This document shows, one piece after another, positions 51,397 to 59,453 of a stretch of 64,000 bases of DNA (position 1 is its first letter; each line of letters opens with the position of its first letter). The DNA lies in assembly GCA_029259595.1 (NCBI GenBank), contig JAJDEW010000004.1:186001-250000 (forward strand), written 5' to 3'. The notes beneath the pieces were generated by a model. It was not told the origin of the DNA. It ran no database searches and was given only the letters and a program-made list of their open reading frames with translations. This DNA comes from Planctomycetota bacterium. Lineage in GTDB: Bacteria; Planctomycetota; UBA1135; GCA-002686595. The position numbers and the translations under genes are program-made.

Positions 51397-54035
51397 TCGA
51401 CGAAGGTCACGGCACCTTCGGCCGCCTCGAGCGCGAAGCGTCCCGTCTCCTCGCCCTCGTCATCGAGCGTCACGAGCGCCCGGGCGTCGGGCGGTACGCC
51501 GTGGACCAAAGAAGCTCCGCGGTAGAGCCGCGCGAGGACCTCCGTCCCATCCGGCCCCGCAAAAGGCAAGGCGCGCCCCTGGTGATCGACGAGCGAGAAG
51601 GCGCTCGCGACCAGCGTCGCGTGCGGTTCGAAGCGCAAGTAGCGCGTCGCGGGAATCCGTAGCTGCCCGCCCGTTCGCTCGAGCTCGGCCGGGGGGTGGT
51701 AGGTCAGCCGATCCTCGAAGCGCACACAGAGCTCCGCCGAGGCCGGCACGTTCGCTAGCGCGAAGGCACCCTGCGCATCGGTCGTGACGAAGTCACCGTG
51801 GGCACGCCAGGTGACCTCCTGCGTCTGCACGAGTCGCGCGACACCGACTTCGGCTCCCGCGATCGGCCGTCCCTCTGCGTCGTAGACGATGCCCGCGACG
51901 TGTGCGCGCGTCTCCTCCCCTTCGAAGTGAACGGTCAGGCTCTGCCCCGAGCGGGGCACGGGCCGACGCACGGCCGCCAGCGTATGCGGATCATGAACCT
52001 CGACGGCCCAGGACGGACGGCTCGAGCCGGACTCGGGGGGCCCCGCGAGCGGATCCCGCGGACCGCGCAGCGAAAACTGGCCCTGATCGTCGGTGACGGT
52101 CACCGAGCTCCCGAACCCGGGAGCGGCCCCATCGACGTAGCGGGTCGCGGTCGACGAACCACGGCCCCCGTCGGCACGCACCGGCACCAGCGCGACGGTC
52201 ATCCCCGCCAGCGGCAGGCCGCCGGGTCCCAGGACGACGCCTTCGGTCTCGACCAGCGCGCCCGCCAGCACGAGCCGCAGGTCCTGCTCGCTCCCGACTC
52301 CGAGATCGGCTTGGACGGGTGCGAAGCCGGCCAGGTAAGCGACCAGCGAGCGACCCGACTCCGAGTCATCGAGCGTCAAGTCCAGTTCGAAGCGCCCGTT
52401 CGCGTCCGCGCGAGCGAAGGCGGAACCGGAGCGAACCTCCGCTCCGGCCGCCGGGCGACCGTCCTCGAAGAGGACGTGGCCGCCGACGCGCGCGAGCGCG
52501 TCGAGCCGTGGGAGGACCACGTTCCAATCCCAGGTCGAGCTCGTCGGGAGCGGCAGACGCAGCTCGCGCTGGAACCCTTGTGCGAGCGGAACGATGCGGA
52601 CGAAGACGCCCGGTCCGAGCGGGACCTCTTCCCAGACGAAGTGCCCGGGCGGAAGGACGCGCGCGGCGTCGGCGCCGGTGTGGACGGGATGCGGTAGCTG
52701 CTCGAAGAGCGCGACGGGGCGGTCGAGCACCGTGAGAGCCGCTTCGTCGAGACCGAGCTCGAGCCGCGCGGATACCGGCTGCCCCAGGTCGTCCACGACC
52801 CGCCCCGCCAGCTGGATCGTCGGCGCGACGACGATCCGCAGATCGCCGAGGCCAGCCGTTCCCGCGCTCAAGTTCGCCGCGAGGATCGTGCGCAGACCGA
52901 AGTCGTGAGCGACGAGCCGCCGGGGCCGCTCGGACGCTGTGGACCAGGCCGCGGGCTGGTCGAAACGGAAGGTCCCGTTCCAGGCGCTGCGCGCGAGCTC
53001 TTCCCGGCTCTCGCCGTCCTTTCCGGAGGCGACAATGGCGACGCCCGCGAGCGGCAGGCCGTACAGATCGAGCACCTGGCCCGCGACTTCCGCGGCGGGC
53101 GCGGTCGTCTCGGAGAGCGCTTCTTCGGCGTTCTCCGGCATGTTCTCGAAGCGCTCCGCCCGCTCGCGCTCGGGGGCCTCGAGGCCTCCGGTCGCGGCGG
53201 CGGCCTCCGAAGCGGGGCCCGTCATCGCTCGCACGGGGCTGCGCCCTTCGAACGTCGTCACCCGGGGTTGCTCCGGTCCGCTCGCGAAAGCATCCGGAGC
53301 CGGTCGGTCCGCGATCCGGACCCCGGCACCGGGATCGTCGAAGAGGACCGCGGCGAGCGTGATCGAAACGAACACGGCGGCGGCTCGAGTCGCGAGCGGG
53401 ACGCCCTGGAACCAGGTCCCCCCCGGTCCTTGCGGGGGAACGCTACGGATCGGCCCCGTCTCGAGCGCCGACGGTCCACCGGCGAGCGGCAAGAGGGCCT
53501 GGAACCAGACGTGACGCTCTCCGTCGTGCACTTCGTCGAGCAGCTCGCGAAGCTTGCCACGCGCGCGGAACAGCCGCTTGCGAACGGCGTTGTCGGAACT
53601 GTGCGTGCGCTCGGCGATGTCCTGGGTCGAAAGGCCCTGGAAGTAGCGCATCACGACGGTCGCGCGGTACGGCTCCTCCAGCCGGCCCACGGCTTCGAGC
53701 ACCTGGTTCATGACCGAGCTCTTGGCGACGTCGTCGACCGTCGATGCGTCGGTCTCGTCCCGTGCGACCTGCGCTTCGCGATGCCGTCGGCGTGTGTTGC
53801 CGCGGCTCACACGGCGGGCCAGGTTGAAGGCCACCCGCCCCAACCAGGCGCGCAGTTGGCGCACGTTCTCACCGTAGCGCGGAGGCGAGACCAGCGCCGC
53901 CAGCATCGTCTCCTGCATCACGTCGTCGGCCCCATTCGGATCGCGGACGAGCGAGTGAGCCAGGGTCCGCACCCAGGGGGCCTGGGCCAGGAGCAGGTCG
54001 GAGTCGATCAACGTGGAGTCTTCGCTCATGGCCAT
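51393..54035 (-). CDS. ECF sigma factor fused to transmembrane anchor and carboxypeptidase-regulatory-like repeats
   Basis: An 880-residue protein. Residues 20-85 are sigma region 2 (ADDVMQETMLAALVS; LRAWLGRVAFNLARR) and 115-170 are region 4 (LEEPYRATVVMRYFQGLSTQDIAERT; NAVRKRLFRARGKL). One transmembrane helix is at about 213-232 (LATRAAAVFVSITLAAVLF). The rest is likely extracytoplasmic and holds about five carboxypeptidase-regulatory-like beta units with G-x-V...G-x-P-x-AGA pattern, near residues 319, 410, 518, 599 and 713. A sigma factor is normally cytosolic, so the domain order means that the sigma part is tethered at the membrane, perhaps released by proteolysis. No anti-sigma gene is adjacent. 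A second in-frame ATG, two codons on, is possible. Confidence 0.87.
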   Translation of the reverse strand: MAMSEDSTLIDSDLLLAQAPWVRTLAHSLVRDPNGADDVMQETMLAALVSPPRYGENVRQLRAWLGRVAFNLARRVSRGNTRRRHREAQVARDETDASTVDDVAKSSVMNQVLEAVGRLEEPYRATVVMRYFQGLSTQDIAERTHSSDNAVRKRLFRARGKLRELLDEVHDGERHVWFQALLPLAGGPSALETGPIRSVPPQGPGGTWFQGVPLATRAAAVFVSITLAAVLFDDPGAGVRIADRPAPDAFASGPEQPRVTTFEGRSPVRAMTGPASEAAAATGGLEAPERERAERFENMPENAEEALSETTAPAAEVAGQVLDLYGLPLAGVAIVASGKDGESREELARSAWNGTFRFDQPAAWSTASERPRRLVAHDFGLRTILAANLSAGTAGLGDLRIVVAPTIQLAGRVVDDLGQPVSARLELGLDEAALTVLDRPVALFEQLPHPVHTGADAARVLPPGHFVWEEVPLGPGVFVRIVPLAQGFQRELRLPLPTSSTWDWNVVLPRLDALARVGGHVLFEDGRPAAGAEVRSGSAFARADANGRFELDLTLDDSESGRSLVAYLAGFAPVQADLGVGSEQDLRLVLAGALVETEGVVLGPGGLPLAGMTVALVPVRADGGRGSSTATRYVDGAAPGFGSSVTVTDDQGQFSLRGPRDPLAGPPESGSSRPSWAVEVHDPHTLAAVRRPVPRSGQSLTVHFEGEETRAHVAGIVYDAEGRPIAGAEVGVARLVQTQEVTWRAHGDFVTTDAQGAFALANVPASAELCVRFEDRLTYHPPAELERTGGQLRIPATRYLRFEPHATLVASAFSLVDHQGRALPFAGPDGTEVLARLYRGASLVHGVPPDARALVTLDDEGEETGRFALEAAEGAVTFVE

Positions 54036-54071
54036 TCGTCGGGGAGTGCGGTCCGTGGAGGTCCTTGTAGC

Positions 54072-54171
54072 CTAGCAGTCCGACGAAAAAGTGCCTTGGA
54101 AGCGATGCGGGGAGACCGGGCCTTCTGGAGCCGAACAGCGCGCCGGACGACCTTCTCGATCGGGCTGCAAG
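54072..54171. repeat. foldback repeat, copy C, about 100 bp
   Basis: Begins CTAGCAGTCCGACGAAAAAG and ends CAGCGCGCCGGACGACC...GGGCTGCAAG. Both arms match copy A (20755-20921); the central palindrome is missing. The termini are a 14-bp imperfect inverted repeat. It lies in the region between the sigma-factor gene start and the SPFH gene end. Confidence 0.72.
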
Positions 54172-54267
54172 CTGGGACGACTTCCAAAGGGTCTGGGTTC
54201 CGCCCGGACCGCCCAGAAGGCCGCTTTCTGCCGGTGTAGAGGGGGGTCGCAGGCCCGCGCCATCCGC

Positions 54268-55134
54268 TCAGACCCGGCGTAGGGCCTTCTTGGCGCCCCT
54301 CTGCTGCGCCTTGCGCCGGATCCGATCCTGCTTCTGCGAGGCGCGGGGGGTCGGAGACGTCGGTACGGCCGGCACGCGCACGATTCGCGCCCGGCGGCGG
54401 ACCCGGGCCCGGGCGCGGATCTCGCGGTCGATGGCCCGGAGCGCGCGCCGGCGCGGAAGGATGCCGCCACTGACGAGCGGCAGCCCCAGCCGGAGTGCGA
54501 GCCCGTTCTCCACCAGCGAGGCGAGGCCGCGCCGGCGCTCGCGCACCGTGTCACCGAGCTGCACCAGACGCAGGGTCACGCGCGATGCCCGAATGCTCGT
54601 GAAGCCGACCTGCTCGATCACGACGCCCCAGGCCTCCAGCCGGCCCGCGAGAGCCCGCTCCAGCTCGCCGTCCAAGCCTTCCACCTTGCTCAGGGCAGTG
54701 CGCGAACGGGACCAGAGCACTTCCATCACCGAGATGCCGGACAGCTCCCGCATCGCACGCTCGAGGTCGTCGACCTCGACCAGGGCCTTGCGCACGTCGA
54801 CGATGCGGTAGACCAGGTTGACGTCGACCTCGTAGACCAAGCCCTCGAAGTTCGTGAGTCGCTGTTCCGCCAGATCGAGCGTCCGCGCGCGGGTCGGAAC
54901 GACCTCGAGCTTCTGAAAGAACGGGATCAGGAAGCGAAAGCCGGGCTCCACGACCGTGGTCGCCCGCCCGAGGCTGAAAAGCAGGCCTGTATTGCCCGAC
55001 TCGACCGTCCGCCCCATCGAGCGAAAGAAGGCGTAACCTGCCGGAGCCAGGGCGAAGAGGTTCTCGCGCACGGTCTCGAAGACCCACTCCTGGATTCCGG
55101 AGAGGAGCGTGTCGACGAAGCCCGCGGCAGTCAC
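54268..55134 (-). CDS. SPFH/band-7 domain protein with basic C-terminal tail
   Basis: A 288-residue protein with an N-terminal membrane-proximal segment and a band-7/SPFH domain (about residues 48-200; ESGNTGLLFSLGRATTVVEPGF; LTNFEGLVYEVDVNLVYRIVD; ISVMEVLWSRSRTALSKVEG). The last 80 residues are very Arg/Lys-rich (about 30 basic residues), unusual for the family and possibly nucleic-acid- or membrane-binding. SPFH proteins form cage-like oligomers on membranes. It follows its paralogue by 49 bp, and the two are probably co-transcribed. Confidence 0.82.
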   Translation of the reverse strand: MTAAGFVDTLLSGIQEWVFETVRENLFALAPAGYAFFRSMGRTVESGNTGLLFSLGRATTVVEPGFRFLIPFFQKLEVVPTRARTLDLAEQRLTNFEGLVYEVDVNLVYRIVDVRKALVEVDDLERAMRELSGISVMEVLWSRSRTALSKVEGLDGELERALAGRLEAWGVVIEQVGFTSIRASRVTLRLVQLGDTVRERRRGLASLVENGLALRLGLPLVSGGILPRRRALRAIDREIRARARVRRRARIVRVPAVPTSPTPRASQKQDRIRRKAQQRGAKKALRRV

Positions 55135-55183
55135 GCCTCGCCCCGCATCCGTGGCGACGATCGCATCGAACGCGCGCGGGTTC

Positions 55184-55894
55184 TCATTCCGCGCTGTCGC
55201 CTGGGCGCTCGGCCGCAGGAGGAGGAGTCGCCGCGGGCCCGCTCGGGGCGGTCGTCGGGGGTGCGAGCTCCGTTCGGGGTCCGTCCCCGGTCCCCGTCGC
55301 GATCACGGCGCCCGTCACGAGCGCGACCGAAGCCTCCGCACCGAGCCCTTCGCTCCGGAAGGCGTGGTAGAGCTCGAGCCGCTCGCGCGCCAGGAGGTCG
55401 AGCTGGGTGATTTCGAGCGAAGCCGGCGAAGGCGAGATGTTCGAGAACCCGAACTGCAGGATGCGCACGCCCCATTGATCTTCGACTTCCGCGAGCTCGT
55501 GGTGGATCCGCGCGACCATCGCCGCCGTCTCCTGGACCGAACCGCGGTCCTGCTCTTGAACGACCTTCTGAACCGCAATGACGACACGGTTCTGCAGCCC
55601 GGTCACCAGGTCGTCGATCTCGATCATGGCCTTGCGCAGGTCCATGATCTGGTACATCACCTTGCAGTCGACCTCGTAGACGAGGTTGTCGCGCAGCTGG
55701 ATCACCTGCGGCTCGAGGTCGAGCGTGGTGTGGCGCGTGTCCTCGATCTCGTATTTCTGGATGATCGGAAGCTTGAAGCGAACGCCGGGACCGACGACTT
55801 CCTGGGCCCGCCCCAGCGTGTACTTGAGACCGTGCTGGCCGTCGTAGATCACGACGAAGACGCCCGTAATGTTCTCGAGGAGCTCGAGCAGCAT
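55184..55894 (-). CDS. SPFH/band-7 domain protein
   Basis: A 236-residue paralogue of the next gene. It has a short N-terminal membrane or amphipathic segment (LLENITGVFVVIYD), then the SPFH domain (about residues 12-180; GQHGLKYTLGRAQEVVGPGV; IQLRDNLVYEVDCKVMYQIM). The C-terminus is Pro/Ala/Thr-rich and disordered. The pair may form a hetero-oligomer on the membrane, as stomatin-like pairs do. Both SPFH proteins lack a long coiled-coil tail. Confidence 0.84.
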   Translation of the reverse strand: MLLELLENITGVFVVIYDGQHGLKYTLGRAQEVVGPGVRFKLPIIQKYEIEDTRHTTLDLEPQVIQLRDNLVYEVDCKVMYQIMDLRKAMIEIDDLVTGLQNRVVIAVQKVVQEQDRGSVQETAAMVARIHHELAEVEDQWGVRILQFGFSNISPSPASLEITQLDLLARERLELYHAFRSEGLGAEASVALVTGAVIATGTGDGPRTELAPPTTAPSGPAATPPPAAERPGDSAE

Positions 55895-55997
55895 GGGCGC
55901 CTAATTACGCGACGCCTGAGCCGAGATCAAGCGCGGGCGGTGAGCACCATCCGATTCGGACGCTCCCGACGGACGCCCCGGGAGTCCGTCGACCCAG

Positions 55998-56080
55998 CGC
56001 TTCGGATGCCAGGGCGTCGGCATCCGCGGGGGACGGCAACCGCAAACGCGGACGAATCCGTGGCTGCGGCGAGGTTTCAG
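55998..56080. repeat. possible degenerate remnant of the foldback repeat, copy D
   Basis: GCGCTTCGGATGC and CGCAAACGCGGACGAATCCG...CGGCGAGG resemble the interior of copy A (GTGCTTCGGATGC and CGAAAACGCAGGCGAATCGG...CGGCGAGG) in the same order and near the same spacing. Neither terminus is preserved. Chance similarity in GC-rich DNA cannot be ruled out. Confidence 0.3.
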
Positions 56081-56093
56081 GTGTCGTGAAGGC

Positions 56094-56897
56094 TCAGCCG
56101 CGCTGCTGCAAGCCACAGTTCTGTCGATACACGGCATGGAGGAGCAGGCGCTTCTTGGTCACGAGGCGATCGCGTCGGTCGAGACCCTGAACGCCGCGAT
56201 GGCCTGACGACCAACCTTCTCGATCCCGGAGGCGTTCGATGTCCCCGATCGCCGCCTCCGCCTCGGACAGGCTCTGATTCAACTTGGCGATCCGGCGCTC
56301 GAAGACGCCGACCTCCGCGGCCCGCTCGGAGCGGCGATCCTCGATGGCATGCTTGCGTTCACCACGGGCGACCTCGCCCACGAGTTCGAGCATGCGCACC
56401 TGGAAGTCCTCATGGGTGACCCGACCCTCGAGCAGCTCGACACCGAGTGCGGTCAAGCTCTCTCGCAGCCCACAACCGCCCTCCGCGTCGAAGAGCGTGG
56501 GACCCGGCGCCGCGCTGACCGCATCGGCACGCATCCGCTCCGACTGGCGCCTGAGCTCTTCGAGCTCGTCGCGCGCGCGGTCGCGCGAGCGGATCATCTG
56601 CTCGCGCGATTGCTCGAGCTCCTGGAGGAACGTCGCGGGAGACACCCCACGGACCGAACGGGCCTGCTCCTGGATGCGATCGAGGAGCCGCTGGCGGATC
56701 TCCTCACCGACGAGCGCGGCGCGCTCCTTGGCAAGATCCTCGAAGTGCTGCTCGAGGACCTCGGCGACCGAAGCGTCGACGAGACTCGAGAACGAACCCG
56801 TGCCGATCGCCTTCAGGACCCTGCCACCAGCGAGCGGCAGGTCCGACGCATCTCCAGGCGCGTTTCCGTCGCCGGGAGGAGGGAATGAACTACGCAT
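56094..56897 (-). CDS. coiled-coil protein, unknown function
   Basis: A 267-residue protein rich in Glu, Arg, Leu and Ala. Two long helical stretches (about residues 45-115, QSREQMIRSRDRARDELEEL; about 170-235, VFERRIAKLNQSLSEAEAAI) have heptad character, so coiled coils are likely. A central CGLRESLTALGVELLEGRVT segment separates them. No signal peptide or membrane helix. I do not recognise a family. Start at the ATG at 56897; longer frames are less plausible. Downstream (by 199 bp) is the SPFH pair, which suggests but does not prove a common function. Confidence 0.6.
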   Translation of the reverse strand: MRSSFPPPGDGNAPGDASDLPLAGGRVLKAIGTGSFSSLVDASVAEVLEQHFEDLAKERAALVGEEIRQRLLDRIQEQARSVRGVSPATFLQELEQSREQMIRSRDRARDELEELRRQSERMRADAVSAAPGPTLFDAEGGCGLRESLTALGVELLEGRVTHEDFQVRMLELVGEVARGERKHAIEDRRSERAAEVGVFERRIAKLNQSLSEAEAAIGDIERLRDREGWSSGHRGVQGLDRRDRLVTKKRLLLHAVYRQNCGLQQRG

Positions 56898-56989
56898 ACG
56901 ACCTTCGCCAGGCCTCTCGACCCGGCCACCTTCCTTGTGAACCAGGATCGATTGTAGGGCCGCGGCCGTGATTCTGCCCACCCCTGCTC

Positions 56990-57020
56990 CCGCAGCCCGC
57001 CGAAGAACGGCGGGCTGCGG
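56990..57020. terminator. perfect 13-bp hairpin
   Basis: CCGCAGCCCGCCG-aagaa-CGGCGGGCTGCGG: perfect 13-bp stem with a 5-nt loop, downstream of the minus-strand gene at 57100 and upstream of the coiled-coil gene. There is no T-tract on the minus strand, but the stem is very stable. Together with the next hairpin it makes a tandem terminator. Confidence 0.6.
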
Positions 57021-57064
57021 TCGAGGAGGCCGTCACGGATCAGGCCCGTGCGCCCCCGCGTGTC

Positions 57065-57094
57065 AAAAAAATTCGCCGGGGCGAGCAGCCCCGG
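57065..57094 (-). terminator. intrinsic terminator of the secreted-protein gene
   Basis: On the minus strand, CCGGGGC-tgctc-GCCCCGG (positions 57094-57076) is followed by cgaa and a run of seven T (57071-57065), a textbook Rho-independent terminator. It begins 5 bp after the stop of the minus-strand gene at 57100. This is the only hairpin in the window with a real T-tract. Confidence 0.85.
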
Positions 57095-57099
57095 GCCCC

Positions 57100-58167
57100 T
57101 CAGAGGCCCAAGACGAGATCGATCGCGTTGTTGAGCGCAATCGTGCCGGGAACGAAGGTCGATCCGTGAGCGAACAGGTTCGCGCCCAGCAAGGCCACGT
57201 CGTTGGGAATCGCGATCGAGTGCGCCCCGAAGCCGACGTTGGCGGGCAGGAAGGGCGGCAGGCAGAGCAGCTCCCCGACGACCGTCCCCGAGAGGATGAT
57301 GCCGGGCGGCGCTACGCCACCGGTTCCGAGCGAGACGATGCTCGCCAGGGCGCCCGGCGTCGCGATGTCGATCGTCGAAACCCAGTTCGTCCCGAGCACC
57401 GGGTTCGTCAGCGAGGCGAAGCCCGCCGGGTTGATGCCCGCCCCGTTGCGCGGCGTGGCCGAGGCGAGGGTCCCCGAACCCTCCGTGCAAGCCCGAATGA
57501 CCCAGTTGCCCGCGTAGAAGAGCGGGCAGAGGATCGACCAAGTCGACGGATCCAGCCAACCCGTGCTGAGCTCGTCGAGCAGGTTCAGGCCGGGAGTGCA
57601 GGTTCCCGAACCGCCGTTGTCGGTGAAGAAGTTCGCCGCATAGCCCCCGCCACAGCTGCCGTTCGGATTGATGTTCATCCGGAAGGCGACGACGTAGTCA
57701 TCGCTGACGACCACGTTGAAGTTCGAGAGATCGACCGTGTTGAGTCCGGTGCTGATCAGCTGCACGCTCGCGGACTGGTCCGCATTCAGGTCGAAGATCT
57801 TCGTGCCCAGGACCGCCGTCCCGTTGCCGTTGAACGTCACGCTTCCCTCGTAGATCTCGACGTTCGCCGTGGCGTTGAAGCCGCCACCTCCGCCCGTGTG
57901 GCCGAACCCGACCGAGACCGTGTTGAGCTTCTGCGGAGGCGTCCCGGGGGGCATCTGGAAATAGGTTCCCACCGCCTCGCCTTCGCACAGTCCGGGAATG
58001 ATGCTCACGTTCTGAAAGCCCGACGGGACCTGAGCCAGGGTGTCGTTTTTCCAGAAGGTGTCCGTGCCATTGGGGCAGGTCTGGGCGTGGACCACCGCCG
58101 AAGCCGAGAAGCCCACCACCATGCTGAAGGCGACGGTGGTGAACAGGGACAATGTGGATCGCGCCAT
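57100..58167 (-). CDS. secreted protein with shared C-terminal beta domain
   Basis: A 355-residue exported protein with a signal peptide (STLSLFTTVAFSMVVGFSASA; cleavage after VVHAQ). The mature N-terminal half is beta-rich with Asn/Gly/Thr residues (FGHTGGGGGFNATANVEIYEG). The last 110 residues begin GAGINPAGFASLTNPVLGT and match in layout the C-terminal module of the hydrolase-like protein at 22502 (N-P-A-G, L...P.LG, repeated I/V-P-N/x segments, final L-V-L-G). No catalytic motif. Start at the ATG at 58167. It has its own intrinsic terminator, so it is probably a single-gene unit. Confidence 0.74.
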   Translation of the reverse strand: MARSTLSLFTTVAFSMVVGFSASAVVHAQTCPNGTDTFWKNDTLAQVPSGFQNVSIIPGLCEGEAVGTYFQMPPGTPPQKLNTVSVGFGHTGGGGGFNATANVEIYEGSVTFNGNGTAVLGTKIFDLNADQSASVQLISTGLNTVDLSNFNVVVSDDYVVAFRMNINPNGSCGGGYAANFFTDNGGSGTCTPGLNLLDELSTGWLDPSTWSILCPLFYAGNWVIRACTEGSGTLASATPRNGAGINPAGFASLTNPVLGTNWVSTIDIATPGALASIVSLGTGGVAPPGIILSGTVVGELLCLPPFLPANVGFGAHSIAIPNDVALLGANLFAHGSTFVPGTIALNNAIDLVLGL

Positions 58168-58382
58168 GGTCGAGTCGACTCCGTGAGAGAGGTCGTTGGA
58201 GTCCTCCCGCCGCGAGCGGGAGGGGAAATCGCTTCTGAGCGTACCACAAGGTGCGGGTCTTGGAATTCGCTCAGAGATCCTCATCCTGCCTCCCGACGGG
58301 GGCCGATAGCTGGCCGGGGGGGTCGGTCCTCGCCTCCATTTCCCCGGCCGGAAACGAGGACCTCTCCCCCGGATCAGCCGTG

Positions 58383-59453
58383 ATGAACAGCCCCATCGAA
58401 ACTCCGCGCTCGAGCCCGGAGGCCCTCGCCAACTTGGTCGCCCGTTGCCGTTGGCTCGCGACCTTCATCGAGGCCCTGCCGAGGCTGCCGGAGCGGAGCG
58501 AGGCCCCTTTCCTGCACGCCCAGCTGGACGAGGCCTTGAACGGCCTGAGCAGCGCGGTCCGTCGCCATCGCGGTGAGGAGCGTCGCGAGAAGAAGCGCTC
58601 GGAGGAAGGCGCGGAGAAGAAGGGCGAGGGCTTCCTCGGACTCTTCCGCCGCTCGAAGTCGAAGCAGGAAGCCGAGCCCGAAGTCGAGATCGAGGATTCC
58701 GAGAGCGGTCGCACGGACGGCCTCATCGGCAACTCGTGGACGATTCCCCTACCGGACCTCATCGGATTCTTGGCCTCTTGCAAGAAAGTCGGCGTGCTGT
58801 GGGTCTACAGCCCGGAGGAAACGTTCCTCATCGAGATCAAGAATGGCAGCCTGATCCACGCCACGAGCGACCGGACTCCCTCTGGCTTGCGAATCGGCGA
58901 GATCCTGGTGCAGCAGGGCGTGCTCTCGCAGGACGAGCTCGAGGACTTCGTCGCCGGCAGCGAAGGTTCGATGGGCATGCTCGGAAACGCTCTGGTCGAG
59001 GGTGGGATCATCACCAAGGAGAACCTCGATGGTGCGCTCGACTACCAGGTGCGCCAGATCTTCCAACGCCTCATGGTCGCGGATGACTCGCTCTTCCGAT
59101 TCCAGGAAGGCATGGAGCTGACCCTCGCGCACCACGTTCACCTCAACGCGACACAGGTGATGCTCGAGGCCGCCCGCATCCGTGACGAGCATCTCAACCA
59201 AGCCGCCGAGGCCATGTCGAACGCCATCAAGTCGGCGGCGGCCGACCCTTCGGAGGTCACGTCGCTCTTGTCCTCGCTCGAGGACCGGCCCAAGGCGCCC
59301 CGGGACGAATCGCACGAGACTTCCGCGAACGCTCAGGAGCCCAGCGGAGGGGGCGGCGATACGCCCGAAGCCGTGCTGTCCACCAAGGGCCCTCGTCCGG
59401 ACGAAGAGTCCGTCGCGAAGGACGGCTCGGACGCCCGCAACTCGCGCTCCTGA
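58383..59453 (+). CDS. DUF4388 (PATAN)-type protein with charged linker
   Basis: A 356-residue protein. Residues about 60-115 are a highly charged Arg/Lys/Glu linker (EERREKKRSEEGAEKKGEGF), then a PATAN/DUF4388-like domain (about 125-300; IPLPDLIGFLASCKKVGVLW; GSLIHATSDRTPSGLRIGEILVQQG; LVEGGIITKENLDGALDYQV). Such domains occur in signalling proteins linked to gliding or Ras-like GTPase systems. The C-terminal 60 residues are low-complexity. Start at the ATG at 58383. Its 3' end overlaps the antiparallel gene's 3' end by 121 bp (59333-59453), one of the longest coding overlaps in the window. Confidence 0.78.
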   Translation: MNSPIETPRSSPEALANLVARCRWLATFIEALPRLPERSEAPFLHAQLDEALNGLSSAVRRHRGEERREKKRSEEGAEKKGEGFLGLFRRSKSKQEAEPEVEIEDSESGRTDGLIGNSWTIPLPDLIGFLASCKKVGVLWVYSPEETFLIEIKNGSLIHATSDRTPSGLRIGEILVQQGVLSQDELEDFVAGSEGSMGMLGNALVEGGIITKENLDGALDYQVRQIFQRLMVADDSLFRFQEGMELTLAHHVHLNATQVMLEAARIRDEHLNQAAEAMSNAIKSAAADPSEVTSLLSSLEDRPKAPRDESHETSANAQEPSGGGGDTPEAVLSTKGPRPDEESVAKDGSDARNSRS

